64,000 nucleotides of DNA, from positions 108,751-172,750 of the forward strand of contig CAYZWI010000008.1 in assembly GCA_964482205.1 (NCBI GenBank). Reading direction: 5' to 3'. Source of the DNA: JAZDGX01 sp964482205 (lineage in GTDB: Bacteria > Eisenbacteria > RBG-16-71-46 > CAIMUX01 > WJJG01). Made by a program: the position numbers and the translations under genes. The notes below the pieces were generated by a model. It ran no database searches, was not told where the DNA came from, and saw only the letters and a list, made by a program, of their open reading frames with translations. How positions within the stretch are numbered: the stretch's first letter is position 1; the number at the start of each line of letters is the position of its first letter. This document shows positions 37,243 through 46,914 of this stretch, in pieces.

Positions 37243-40200
37243 TCAGCGCGCAGCGCCGGCCTCCGCAGCGGGCGGTGCCGCCAGCCCGGGAGACTCGCGT
37301 TCCGCGTCCCGCAGACGCTTGGCCGCCTCGCGAAAGGCGGCCGCCCGCGCATCCCCGGCGGGAGTGCGCGCCTCACCCATCAGATTGCCCGCTCGGTGCA
37401 GGAGCATGGTCGCGTCGTCTTCCTGAAGCCGCGCGAAACGCAACGCCGCCCGCCGCACGCTCTCGTCCAACGCCTTGTCCGATTCGATCTCCGCGATCAC
37501 TTCGCGCGCCAGGATGCGCTCGTCGAAAAGCCGCTCGACGAGCGCCAGCGCCTCTTCCTCGCCTTCCTCCCACACCGCAAATGTCTTGTGCTCCTCGGGC
37601 GTGAGCTCGCGCGGCTTGCGCGCTTCGGCCGCGGCGATCACATCGACCGGCCGGCTGCGCGTTGTCCCATCGTTCGCGACGATGACGATCTCTTTTCCGC
37701 CGGGATCGAACCCGACCCGGTCCGTCTCCTTTGCGATCACGCCGCGGATGGTGAGCAGCTCCTCGCCCGTCTCCGCATTCCACAAGCGGGCGGTATCGTC
37801 CTCGGAATGGCTGACGATGCGCGTTCCATCCGGGCTCACGACCGCGCTGATGACTGCGTCGGTGTGACCGCGAAATATCCGCTGCGCTTCGCCGGAGCGC
37901 GCATCCCACATGCGGACCGTCCCGTCGCTGCCGGCCGTCACCAGGCGCTCGCGTCCCGGGCCGTACGCCGCGGCGCAGGCCGCGTGTCCCCGCCAGCACT
38001 GCCGCTCCTGCCCGCTCCTCCAATCCCACAACCGCAACGCATTCTCCGTCGCCGTCGACATCAGCGCCCGGTTGTCGTCCAGAAGGCAGGCCCCCTGCGT
38101 CGCCCCCGCGCGCGAGACGAGCACTTCCCGCAGGAAGGCGCCATTGCGCGCGTCCCAAATCTCCACCCATCCGTCCTCACTGTCGCGCGATCCGGTGATC
38201 ACCAGCGTCTCGTCGGGGCTGAAGCGCGCGCCCATCGCTTCGCGCGAGCGCGAAAGCGTGAGCGCCTCTCCCGAGGGAAGCACGAGCTTGACGCCGCCGA
38301 ATCTCTCGGGGATCTCGAGCCGGCGACCGTCTCGCGCTCTCACGATTCCGGCCTCGAAGAGAACCGCGTGCAAATCCCCGGTCTCGCAAGCGTCCTTGCG
38401 CGGACGCGTCTCGGCGTCCCAGATCCGGACCGTCTCGTCCTCGGAAATGGTCGCCACTCTGCGCCCGTCCGGGCTGAACCAAGCCTCGTGCAGGCCGGCA
38501 TCGTGTCCCATCAACACGGCGAGCGTCTTTCCCGTCTTCGCATCCCAAATGCGCGCGGTCTTGTCGAAGCAGGCGGTCACGATCCGCATTCCGTCGGGGC
38601 TGAAGGCGATCGCCCTCACCACGCCGGCGTGCCCGCGCAGTTGCAGCGCTTCTTTCCCATCCGCGACGCGCCACACCCGCGCCACCGAATCGCCCCAGCT
38701 CGTCGTCACGAGCGAGCCGTCGGGACTGAATTCGATTCCCCAGACGGAGATCAGTGAATTCCAGGGCGCGCGCACCGCCGCTCTCCGCTTGCCGGACGGC
38801 AGGTCCCACAAATCCATTCCGCCGTCTTCCGCCGACGCGAGCACGGCGCCATCGGGACGGAAGCGCACGGTTCTCGAGCCGAACTCGCTTCGTAGCGCGA
38901 GCGATTCGATTCCCGAGCGGGCATCGTAGACCCGCGTGGTTCCATCGCCCGCGGCCACGGCCAGGAGCCGGCCGTCGGGACTGTAGGCGAGCGCATTCGG
39001 ACGGCCCGCGTGGCGCACGACGAAGAGCTCGTTTCCGGTGATCGCGTCCCAGATTCTCGTCGACGAATCCGCGGGGCAGACATCCGCGACCTGCCGGCCG
39101 TCCGGACTGTAGGCGATGTGGAATCCCCACCGCGCGGCCACTCCAAGCCTTGGCGAGGGCTCACCGGTATCGACATCGATCACGCACGCCTCCCGGCTCC
39201 CGTCGGTCAATGCGGTCGTTCGGCCGTTGGGACTGAAGACGCCGAATCTCGCCATGCTGAATCCGCTCGGCTGATCGCCATCCCGGCGGAGCAACGGCGC
39301 CGGACCCCGATTCGAATCGGCGCGTCGCGCACGCGTCTCCCTGCCCAGCAAGAGCAACCGCTCTCCGGTCTCCGCATCCCAGATGGCGGGCGTCGGGTCC
39401 CAGGCGGTCGTGAGCAGCTTGCTTCCATCGGGGCTGAATCTCACGCTGCGCGGCCACTGCCGGTCCGCCTTCTGAAGCTCCGGCAGGAACGGATGGCGGC
39501 GAATGAGCAGCGTCCGCCGTTCCCGGCAAATCGAGAGCGCCTCTCCCACCGCGTTGCGGGACGCCAGCCCCGGCAAGCGCTTCGCGCCTTCGAGCGCCAG
39601 CAGCAGCGCGAGCCCCGGATTGCTCGCCGACTGCTTCTGCGCTTCGGCCATCAGGCGCAACCCGTCCGAGCGCCGCAAAGCCGCTTCCTTGGCGTCGCGC
39701 TCGGCCTTCACCGCGGCCAGTTCCTTCTGTTGCATGTACAGACGGTGCATTTCCTGAGCGACGCGGTCATCGGGTTTGATGCTCCGCGCCTGCACGAGCA
39801 GATCGATCGCCTCGTCCCAGTGTTGCGTGTCGGCCGCCGCGCCGGCCCGCGCGACGAGCGACCGAAAGGCGTTTCGCTCGCGGATTTCCTGCACGGATGC
39901 GGCCGCGAGCCAGATCATGGCCAAGGCCGCCATGGAGAGCCCCGCGGCCAGCGCGCCTCGCCGCCGCCGCGTCCACTTGAGCGCGCGCGTCACCGCGCCC
40001 GCCGGTCGCGCAAGAATCGCTTCCCCCGCGAGCCAGCGTCGCAGATCGGCGGCGAAATCGCGCATCGATGCGTATCTCGCATTCGGCTCACGCTCCATCG
40101 CGTGCAGGCAGATGACGGCCAGATCGCGCGGCACTCGCGGATGGCGCCGGCAGGGATCCATCGGTTCGGCCTGCATCACCTGGCGCAGCACATCGAGCGC

Positions 40201-40977
40201 GCTGTCTCCCGCAAACGGCACTTCGAGAGTGAGCGCTTCGTACAGCGTCGCGCCCAGCGAGAAGATATCCGTGCGAGTGTCGAGACCATGCTTCGGACGC
40301 GCGACTTGTTCGGGAGACACATAGAAGGGCGTGCCCTCGAACTGGCCGGTGCGAGTGAGCGCAAGCGCGTTTTCGATGCGCGCGAGCCCGAAATCGCCCA
40401 CTTTCGGCGATCCCGCGGCCGTGAGGAGAATGTTCGAGGGTTTGATGTCGCAGTGGATCACGCCGGTGGCGTGCGCGTGCGCCATCGCTTCGGCCACCTC
40501 GGCGAACAACGCCGCAATCTCGCGAAAGTACTCGCGCGGGAGCTTCTCTTCCGCGCGGCGACGCCGCAACAGGTCCGCGAGCGTCGCGCCACCTTCGACG
40601 AGCTCCTGGGCGATGAAGTGCGCTCCGGCCTGCTCGCCGACCGCATAAATGGAGACGATCCCTGGGTGGCGCTGGCGCCCGCCCGCCTGCGCTTCACGCT
40701 GGAATCGCTGCACCTGCTCCGCGGAGAGGCTGAGCTGCGCGGGAAGCACTTTGAGCGCGACGCGCCGCTTGAGCGAAATCTGCTCGGCTTCGTAGACGAC
40801 GCCCATGCCCCCGCGTCCGAGCTCGCGGATGATCCGGAAGTCGCCGAGAATTCGCTCCTCGGCAACCGCCGCGCGCGCAGGATCGAACGCATCGCCACCG
40901 CGGCCGGCGCGGGTGCGACGGAATTCCTCGGGATCGACTCTCTCGCCGGCCGGGTATAGGGAATCCTCTGCCGACAT
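37243..40977 (-). CDS. Ser/Thr protein kinase fused to WD40 repeats
   Basis: About 1244 residues. ATG 40977 has GGAG 8 nt upstream. Kinase domain about 40-310: GRGGMGVVYEAEQISLKRRV, catalytic loop VIHCDIKPSNILL (Cys replaces the usual Arg of HRD), DFGLARI. Then a proline/Arg-rich juxtamembrane part and one membrane helix (LAAGLSMAALAMIWLAAASV). The remaining 850 residues hold WD40 blades (for example RLVTAGSDGTVRMWDARSGE, RIVTACFDKTARIWDAKTGK, RVATISEDETVRIWDAETRP), ending in a charged helical tail. A candidate -10 box (TATAAT at 41114-41119, minus) lies upstream. Likely signals to the FHA activator next door, by inference. Confidence 0.9.
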   Translation of the reverse strand: MSAEDSLYPAGERVDPEEFRRTRAGRGGDAFDPARAAVAEERILGDFRIIRELGRGGMGVVYEAEQISLKRRVALKVLPAQLSLSAEQVQRFQREAQAGGRQRHPGIVSIYAVGEQAGAHFIAQELVEGGATLADLLRRRRAEEKLPREYFREIAALFAEVAEAMAHAHATGVIHCDIKPSNILLTAAGSPKVGDFGLARIENALALTRTGQFEGTPFYVSPEQVARPKHGLDTRTDIFSLGATLYEALTLEVPFAGDSALDVLRQVMQAEPMDPCRRHPRVPRDLAVICLHAMEREPNARYASMRDFAADLRRWLAGEAILARPAGAVTRALKWTRRRRGALAAGLSMAALAMIWLAAASVQEIRERNAFRSLVARAGAAADTQHWDEAIDLLVQARSIKPDDRVAQEMHRLYMQQKELAAVKAERDAKEAALRRSDGLRLMAEAQKQSASNPGLALLLALEGAKRLPGLASRNAVGEALSICRERRTLLIRRHPFLPELQKADRQWPRSVRFSPDGSKLLTTAWDPTPAIWDAETGERLLLLGRETRARRADSNRGPAPLLRRDGDQPSGFSMARFGVFSPNGRTTALTDGSREACVIDVDTGEPSPRLGVAARWGFHIAYSPDGRQVADVCPADSSTRIWDAITGNELFVVRHAGRPNALAYSPDGRLLAVAAGDGTTRVYDARSGIESLALRSEFGSRTVRFRPDGAVLASAEDGGMDLWDLPSGKRRAAVRAPWNSLISVWGIEFSPDGSLVTTSWGDSVARVWRVADGKEALQLRGHAGVVRAIAFSPDGMRIVTACFDKTARIWDAKTGKTLAVLMGHDAGLHEAWFSPDGRRVATISEDETVRIWDAETRPRKDACETGDLHAVLFEAGIVRARDGRRLEIPERFGGVKLVLPSGEALTLSRSREAMGARFSPDETLVITGSRDSEDGWVEIWDARNGAFLREVLVSRAGATQGACLLDDNRALMSTATENALRLWDWRSGQERQCWRGHAACAAAYGPGRERLVTAGSDGTVRMWDARSGEAQRIFRGHTDAVISAVVSPDGTRIVSHSEDDTARLWNAETGEELLTIRGVIAKETDRVGFDPGGKEIVIVANDGTTRSRPVDVIAAAEARKPRELTPEEHKTFAVWEEGEEEALALVERLFDERILAREVIAEIESDKALDESVRRAALRFARLQEDDATMLLHRAGNLMGEARTPAGDARAAAFREAAKRLRDAERESPGLAAPPAAEAGAAR

Positions 40978-41584
40978 TGCGATCGCTCCACAAGCACGCG
41001 TACAAGAAATTCTCTCGAGGGATGCGCTGCCCTTGGAGCCGCGGCCTCGGCGCCGCATCTCGTCCGCACGCTCTCGAAAGAATCACACCTCGTCACGGAT
41101 GAGAAGCGGCTTGATTATAGACCCTGGCGGGTTCGCGGAAGGAAAAAGATGAGCCATCGCGAGACCGCCCCGAGAATGGCGGCCGGCCGCGAGGGAGCGC
41201 GGGCCAGGCTCGCTCAGTCTTCGCGCTGCTCCGTCATGCAGGATGTTTCGATGCACATTGCGTGAGCGTGAGCCCTCGCGCTCCACGCGAGACCCGCGTG
41301 GCTCTGATGGCGTTGTTTGAAAAGGCCCGGTATCAAAAATGCCGCACAATGTTGGCCGAATTCGCAGTAGGTCGATATCGGGAGATTCCCTAGTCTCAGG
41401 CAGGCGCAGCATGAAACGACCGAGCGCGCGAGCCGGAATGATGGAATGGCGGCCGAACGAACGCCTCGGGGCATCGCGGATTGCCTGGGGGGCTCTGGAT
41501 CGGCAACCGGATGATCCGCTCGGGTCTCCGGATTCGAGGCCGGACGGTTCCGCTCGAACCCCCGCGGTAAGGCTGGATATCCGA
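40978..41584. other. Non-coding region upstream of the kinase gene
   Basis: About 600 nt without a convincing gene. On the minus strand TATAAT occurs at 41114-41119 and could be the -10 of the kinase promoter, with a poor -35. A perfect small hairpin CCACGCG/CGCGTGG lies near 41284-41302. Confidence 0.35.
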
Positions 41585-42349
41585 CTACTGGCGGAACAGC
41601 GCCTTGATGCGGCCGAAAGTCTCGCGGTCAGTCTCGCTCTCGCCCGGCGCTTGCGCATCCGTCACCGACGAAGACGCCGGCCCATCGATGGTGATGCGGT
41701 CGACGATCGTCCACTCCGGCACGTCCCCCTCATCGCCGTAATCGAAGAGGAGCGCAGAGGCGGTGACTCCCAGATCTTCTCTGGTGAACGTCGGAGACAC
41801 CATCGAGTACAGGACCGGGCCGGAAGAGAACGCGGGCGAATCGGTCGACACGCTGAAGGTCGTCGGTCCCATCTCTAGCGTGAGTCGAATGGGGCCGCCG
41901 GTGTAGCCGTTCAGAAAACCGACATCGTAATACCCGTCGCCTCCATCGGAGTCGAATGCGTTCACTTCCACCCTGCCTTCACGCAACCGGATTGCGCAGA
42001 AGAAGCACGCGGCTGGAAATTCCGGGGCGGAGATGAGCCCGCTCGCGCCTTGTCCGCTGATGACAACGAAGTCGGTCACGATCGTGATGGTTCCGGTCGT
42101 GGGATCGACGGTCTCCTGGCTGCCGATCATCACGGCATCGTTGCTCTCCCTGCCGAGCGTGACGGTGGTCCCCGCTTCCACGACATCACCCGTTGCGTAA
42201 ATCCGCGACCAGCCCGCCGGCATGCCGCCAGAGTTACCGGTGAAGTGATCGTCGAAGAGCGTGGCGGCCGAGGCCGTCGCAGCGAGTGACATCAACACGA
42301 ACGCCGCGCACACGCTCGAATGGAAAAGCCGAACATCGAAGCGCTGCAT
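41585..42349 (-). CDS. Secreted hypothetical protein
   Basis: 254 residues. ATG 42349 follows GGGGAGGTG. Signal peptide with cleavage near FVLMSLAATASAATLFDDHF. The mature part is beta-rich and opens with a DDHFTGNSGGMPAGW block like concanavalin/LamG-type exported domains, with many GT and GG turns. A Ser/Glu-rich C-terminal tail follows. I do not recognise the family. Possible role in carbohydrate or surface binding is only inferred from fold-like features. Confidence 0.65.
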   Translation of the reverse strand: MQRFDVRLFHSSVCAAFVLMSLAATASAATLFDDHFTGNSGGMPAGWSRIYATGDVVEAGTTVTLGRESNDAVMIGSQETVDPTTGTITIVTDFVVISGQGASGLISAPEFPAACFFCAIRLREGRVEVNAFDSDGGDGYYDVGFLNGYTGGPIRLTLEMGPTTFSVSTDSPAFSSGPVLYSMVSPTFTREDLGVTASALLFDYGDEGDVPEWTIVDRITIDGPASSSVTDAQAPGESETDRETFGRIKALFRQ

Positions 42350-42672
42350 GATGCACCTCCCCCTCGTTGCCGTCGTGCGCCGGGCTCACGCGGCGAACGA
42401 GCAACACGAACCCTCACGGTTCACGAGGCGAGACCGAAGCCGGTTCCTTGCACGAAGAGGAATCACTCCCGCACACAATGATCCCGGCCCCCCTGCACAA
42501 AAGGGCCGGTCCCGTCACGGACGCCAGGTTCGAGCGCCCAGGCTGACTCATGACGCCCTCTCCCAATCACATTCAGGCGGAACTGCATGGTCCACGGGTC
42601 AGGGCTGACGCTGGGAAGGATACCACAGGGGACGGCGATTCGCATGACCGAATCGCGTGTCCATGCCAACCT
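42350..42672. other. Intergenic region between the secreted gene and the sulfatase-fold gene
   Basis: About 320 nt with no supported gene. It presumably carries the promoter of the secreted protein gene (minus strand). Confidence 0.3.
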
Positions 42673-44604
42673 TCAATCCACATATCCCAGCGAGCGCAAG
42701 CGCGCTCTCGCCTCGGGCGCGAGTTCTGGAAGCGGCGGTGCCTCCGCCTGCGGCACGGCCCGGATGTAGCAGCCGTCCGAGGCACGGAGATAGTCGTCGG
42801 GCACGCCTTTGGCTCGCGAATCGTCGCTCGTCAGCCTGACCGGCTCGCCTTCGGGAAGAGGAATTCCTTTGCCCAGATAAAGGCCGGGATCTCGAAGCTC
42901 GCCATCCAAGCCGACGAAGTCCGCGCCCACGCCCGCGCTCTCGCCTTCCTCTTCCACTTCCACATCGAAGACGACGGGCGCATCGGCGGGCTCCGTCTCG
43001 AAGGCAATTTCCCCCATCAACTTTCGGAGATTGACATCGAAGGTCAGTTCGCTTCCCGACTCGTCCAGGCAGAAGTCGGAAAAGACCGCTTCGCTCGGGC
43101 CGCGCAGGTTGCCGGAGAAATAGCGTCGTGGATCGACGAAGCGTCCCGTCGTGCGTAGCACGCCTCGGCATTCGAGCGGACGCCCGGACAGGGAAATCAG
43201 CTTCAAGTGCCACCCGCCGTCGGCCGCCAGGGCGTATTCGCTGAGCGCTTCGGAAAGCTGCGCGTCCGATGGATCCCCGGGCAAGGGCCTCTGCTCGCCG
43301 GGGTCCGCACGCAGGTCGAAGAAGAATCGCCGGTCGCCTTGCAGATAATGGATCATCTTGTAGCGGCCGACGCGCGCGCAGCGCATCTCGTTTCCGAAGC
43401 GAATCGATTCGCTGAAGACGACGCGGTCGGGCAGCTGCTCCCGCTCGAGAAGCGAAACGCCTGCCGTCTCGGGCAGCGGTTCGGCGCCGGCCAATGCCAG
43501 CAGCGTGGGCGCGACATCGACCAGCGAGACGGTTTCCCGGCTGTGCGCTCCCTCGGGCAGCCCCGTGGGGCCGGCGATGATGAGCGGGACACGCAATTGC
43601 TCGGCGTAGAGCGTCTGCCCGTGCCCGAGAAGCCCATGTTCCTTGAACTCCTCGCCATGGTCGCCCGTCAACACGATCACGGTGTTCTCGAGCAGATGCC
43701 GGCCGTCGAGCTCGTCGAGGAGCCGCCCGATCTGCGCGTCCACATAGGCGATCTCTCCGTCGTACAGGTCGATCAAGTGCTGCAGGTCCGCCGCCCCCAT
43801 TCGCCTGCCGGGGACGAGATAGGGGGTCATTGAACGCATCGTCCCGTCGATCGGTCCCCGATAGCTGGGCACGGTGAAGCGCCTGTCGAAGGGCGGCGGA
43901 GGCGAGTAGTCCCAATGCGGGTCGAAGAAGTGCAGGAACGCGAACCAAGGTTCCGCCGATTCTGCCGACGGCATCCGCGCGAGCGCGCGGTCGACCACCT
44001 CGGCCGCGACCGGATTGCGGACGCCGCCGTCGATCAATTCGTCGTCGAAGACATCGAAGCCGCGGTTGAGCCCGAAGCGGCTGGAGACATAGAGATGGCT
44101 GACTACGGCGAGCGTGCGGTACCCGTCGCTCTTCAGGTTTCCGGCCAAGGTCGGAATTTCCTCGGGCAGCGACACCCCGTCGTCCTGCACGCCGTGAAAT
44201 GCCGGATACAGACCGGTCAGCAGCGAAGTGTGCGCGGGCAGCGTCCATGAGCTCGTCGAATTCGGCCGCTCATACAGGACGCCCCTCCGGGCGAGCTTGT
44301 CGATGCAAGGCGTCGTGGCCCGCCGGTAGCCATAGCAACCGAGATGATCCCGTCGCAAGGTGTCGATCGAGATGAGCAGAATGTTGGGCGGCCCGGCCGC
44401 TTGCCTCGACCGGACGCATCCAGGTGGCGAGAACAAGACGACGGCGGCCACGATTATCGTGCCCAGCGCCCACGCGCCTTCCCGAATCGCTCTCGCTCGT
44501 CTCTTCGCGGCCGAAGCGGGCAGGCAAACGCTTGCCTGCGTGCTGTCGCCGTTCACCAATCGCCTGATCGCGACCCGCCCTCGCCTGCCGGCGTGTCCCT
44601 GCAT
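42673..44604 (-). CDS. Membrane-anchored sulfatase-fold hydrolase with Thr at the nucleophile site
   Basis: About 643 residues. ATG 44604 has GGAAGG upstream. After a basic stretch there is one membrane segment (GTIIVAAVVLFSPPGC), then the alkaline phosphatase/sulfatase fold: PPNILLISIDTLRRDHLGCY, SSWTLPAHTSLLTGLYPAFH, FLHFFDPHWDYSPP and VIVLTGDHGEEFKEHGLLGH. The position that is Cys or Ser in formylglycine sulfatases is Thr (T-L-P-A-H), so this is probably not an FGly sulfatase. A phosphatase or phosphotransferase role is more likely. The C-terminal part is extra beta sequence. Confidence 0.78.
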   Translation of the reverse strand: MQGHAGRRGRVAIRRLVNGDSTQASVCLPASAAKRRARAIREGAWALGTIIVAAVVLFSPPGCVRSRQAAGPPNILLISIDTLRRDHLGCYGYRRATTPCIDKLARRGVLYERPNSTSSWTLPAHTSLLTGLYPAFHGVQDDGVSLPEEIPTLAGNLKSDGYRTLAVVSHLYVSSRFGLNRGFDVFDDELIDGGVRNPVAAEVVDRALARMPSAESAEPWFAFLHFFDPHWDYSPPPPFDRRFTVPSYRGPIDGTMRSMTPYLVPGRRMGAADLQHLIDLYDGEIAYVDAQIGRLLDELDGRHLLENTVIVLTGDHGEEFKEHGLLGHGQTLYAEQLRVPLIIAGPTGLPEGAHSRETVSLVDVAPTLLALAGAEPLPETAGVSLLEREQLPDRVVFSESIRFGNEMRCARVGRYKMIHYLQGDRRFFFDLRADPGEQRPLPGDPSDAQLSEALSEYALAADGGWHLKLISLSGRPLECRGVLRTTGRFVDPRRYFSGNLRGPSEAVFSDFCLDESGSELTFDVNLRKLMGEIAFETEPADAPVVFDVEVEEEGESAGVGADFVGLDGELRDPGLYLGKGIPLPEGEPVRLTSDDSRAKGVPDDYLRASDGCYIRAVPQAEAPPLPELAPEARARLRSLGYVD

Positions 44605-45013
44605 CCGTGCATTCCTTCCGCGCGGGAACACTTCTTCCCGCGCCCCTGCCCGATGGCGGGGTCCGGAATGATATGGCACAAGCGAAGGGGACCATCAGCA
44701 TGAGCGCGGACTCGAAAACCCGCGCGAGCGTGAGCGAGAACAGGAAGGCCGTCCTTCCACTCGGAAGGCGATCCACGCGCTACGGCGAGGATCCGGCCCC
44801 AGGCAAACTCCGTTGCCCGATTTCAGGGATCTTCGTCCAATCCCGTCGCAAGTCACTTGACCGGATACACCCTCTCTACGGCGGCCGCAAGCGGTTTCGA
44901 GGGAAGTTGGCGTCAATCGTGGAGGAAACTCCTCAGGAGGGGCTGACCGCCGGGAAGGCAGCGCTCTCTCGTCCGGCGCGAGAAACCACTCGCGGCCGGC
45001 AAGGGTATTCTTC
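44605..45013. other. Non-coding region before the arsenic operon
   Basis: About 400 nt with no supported gene. Its right end leads into the ArsR promoter. It separates the divergent sulfatase-fold gene and arsR. Confidence 0.35.
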
Positions 45014-45042
45014 TTGACGACTTGGCCAAGTCGCCATATAAT
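45014..45042 (+). promoter_or_regulatory. Sigma70 promoter of the arsenic operon
   Basis: TTGACG at 45014-45019 and TATAAT at 45037-45042 with exactly 17 nt between them. The expected start of transcription is about 45049, so the mRNA of arsR would be leaderless or nearly so, which fits the absence of a ribosome site before its ATG. Confidence 0.85.
45018..45033. promoter_or_regulatory. Palindromic ArsR operator in the promoter spacer
   Basis: CGACTTGGCCAAGTCG is a perfect 16-bp palindrome that fills the space between the -35 and -10 boxes. A dimeric ArsR/SmtB repressor bound here would block polymerase. The operator belongs to the gene just downstream, so autoregulation is likely. Confidence 0.75.
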
Positions 45043-45050
45043 CGACCCTC

Positions 45051-45356
45051 ATGAAGTCGCAGATTGTCCGAAACAAATCCCTGTACCGCTCGCAGGCGCG
45101 CCTCTTGAAAGCGCTCGCGAACGAGTCTCGCCTGATGATCGTGGACCGCCTGAGCAGCGGCGAATGCAGCGCCGGGGAGCTCACCCGCATGATCGGTCTC
45201 GATCAGACCACCGTCTCAAAACACCTTGCGGTGCTTCGCGCGAACGGAATCGTCGAAGATCGTAGGGAGGGAAGCGCGGTCGTCTACCGGCTTCTCACTC
45301 CCTGCATCGTGAACTTCTTCTCCTGCGCGAGCCAGGTCTTGAAGAAGAAGGGTTGA
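45051..45356 (+). CDS. arsR: ArsR/SmtB-family metalloid-responsive repressor
   Basis: 101 residues. Winged-helix core: LLKALANESRLMIVDRLSSG, ECSAGELTRMIGLDQTTVSK-HLAVLRANGIV, then EGSAVVYRL and C-terminal LLTPCIVNFFSC. Cysteines at the C-terminus (C-x6-C) and one in the recognition region (ECSAGEL) could bind As(III)/Sb(III). There is no Shine-Dalgarno sequence. First gene of the arsenic operon. Confidence 0.9.
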   Translation: MKSQIVRNKSLYRSQARLLKALANESRLMIVDRLSSGECSAGELTRMIGLDQTTVSKHLAVLRANGIVEDRREGSAVVYRLLTPCIVNFFSCASQVLKKKG

Positions 45357-45369
45357 GGAGCGGCCGGCA

Positions 45370-46914
45370 TTGACCACCTACCTGGGCGGATTGCTGCTGA
45401 GCGGGCTCGGAAATCTCGCCGCCTATCTCGCGGCGCACGTGCTCCTCTGCCTCGTTCCCGCCTTCTTCATCGCGGGTGCGATGACCGCGCTCGTTCCCAA
45501 GCAAACGATCGCCCGCCTGCTCGGCCGCAACCGCCCACGCGCGATCTCCTATCCCGCGGCCGCGCTGGCCGGCTCGACCCTGGCCGTCTGCTCGTGCACG
45601 ATCGTTCCCATTTTCGCGGGCATCTACAAGAAGGGCGCGGGTCTCGGGCCCGCGATCACCTTTCTCTTCTTCGCGCCCGCGGGCAACATTCTCGCTCTCT
45701 TGTACACCGGCGGCGTGATCGGCGCGGATCTCGCCATCGCCCGCCTGATCCTCGCGCTCGCCTTCGGGATCGGAATCGGGATGATCATGGCGCTTCTCTT
45801 CCGGCGCTCCGACGCCGAGCGCGATCGCGAGACCGATCTGCTCTTTGCCGGCGCCTCCACGAGCGCGCGCGCCCCGCTCTTGTTCCTCGCCGTGCTCATG
45901 ATGCTGCTCCTCGCCGGGACGCTGAAATTCGGATTCCTCTCACGCGCCTACTTCGAGTTCCTGCTGCCTGTGCCGGGCGTCGCATGGTTGCAGACCGCGC
46001 TCTCCCGGCTCATCCCCTTCGATCCTGCTCGCGGCGAGGAAGGTGTGAGCGTGCAAGGCGCGCTCCTGATCGTCCTGCTTGCCGCGATCGCGCTGATCGC
46101 CCGCCGCGGCCTCGCGCGCATCGACGAGAGCTGGAATCGCTGGACGACGACGGCGCTCGCGCTGGTCGCGGCAACTCTGATTCTTGCCGCAGCCCGCATG
46201 ATCCCCGGACCGGAGGGGCTCGCGGTCGGGATCACGGGCCGGCTCCTGTTCGTCTCTCTCGGAATCGCCGCCGCTGCGGCCATCGCCCGGACGCAATTCT
46301 CTCGCGAAGAATCGCGCGCCTGGCTGGCCGAGTCCTACCACTTCGTCCGGCAGATCTTTCCTTTGCTCGTCATCGGCGTCTTCGCGGTGGGAATCGTTCG
46401 CCGAATCGTGCCGGCCGAGTGGATCGAATCGTTGGCGGGGACCAACAACATCCTGGGCAACTTCGCCGGGGTGGTCTTCGGCGTCTTCATGTATTTCCCC
46501 ACGCTCGTCGAGGTCCCGATTGCCAAGATGTTCCTCTCGCTGGGAATGCACCCCGGGCCGCTCCTCGCCTACCTGATGGCCGACCCTGAGCTCAGCCTGC
46601 AGAGCATCCTCATGATTTCGGCGATCATCGGTCGCACGAAAGCCTGGGCGTATGTCGGGTGGGTGGCGGCGTTCAGCATGCTGGCAGGACTGACTTACGG
46701 CGCATGGACCGACGGTGCGAACGCACTGACGTTGGCGGCCGGCCTCGCGGCCTTCATTGCCGCGCTCGCTTTGGTCCTGAGACTCGTCGAGCGGCGCCAG
46801 CGACGCGTGGCTGTCGCGGCGGGGCCAATGGTGGAACCTGCGGCGGTGCCCATGGTGGAGGGGACGCAGCTTCGTGGGACAGACTTTCGGGAAGGAGGAA
46901 CGCGCGATGAGTGA
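45370..46914 (+). CDS. ArsP/DUF318-type permease
   Basis: 514 residues, many membrane helices. TTG start with GAGGAG 8 nt upstream. The family marker is near the N-terminus: AVCSCTIVPIFAGIYKKGAG followed by LGPAITFLFFAPAGNILALL. A second half repeats the fold (GNFAGVVFGVFMYFPTLVEV). Known ArsP permeases of this fold export trivalent organoarsenicals such as methylarsenite and roxarsone(III). It overlaps the next gene by 8 nt. It probably exports an organoarsenical or Hg/As thiolate; the exact substrate is inferred. Confidence 0.8.
   Translation: MTTYLGGLLLSGLGNLAAYLAAHVLLCLVPAFFIAGAMTALVPKQTIARLLGRNRPRAISYPAAALAGSTLAVCSCTIVPIFAGIYKKGAGLGPAITFLFFAPAGNILALLYTGGVIGADLAIARLILALAFGIGIGMIMALLFRRSDAERDRETDLLFAGASTSARAPLLFLAVLMMLLLAGTLKFGFLSRAYFEFLLPVPGVAWLQTALSRLIPFDPARGEEGVSVQGALLIVLLAAIALIARRGLARIDESWNRWTTTALALVAATLILAAARMIPGPEGLAVGITGRLLFVSLGIAAAAAIARTQFSREESRAWLAESYHFVRQIFPLLVIGVFAVGIVRRIVPAEWIESLAGTNNILGNFAGVVFGVFMYFPTLVEVPIAKMFLSLGMHPGPLLAYLMADPELSLQSILMISAIIGRTKAWAYVGWVAAFSMLAGLTYGAWTDGANALTLAAGLAAFIAALALVLRLVERRQRRVAVAAGPMVEPAAVPMVEGTQLRGTDFREGGTRDE

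Noticed and set aside
41284..41302. Small perfect hairpin as a terminator or RNA gene
   Set aside because: Short stem in a GC-rich region with no T-run and no gene ending next to it.
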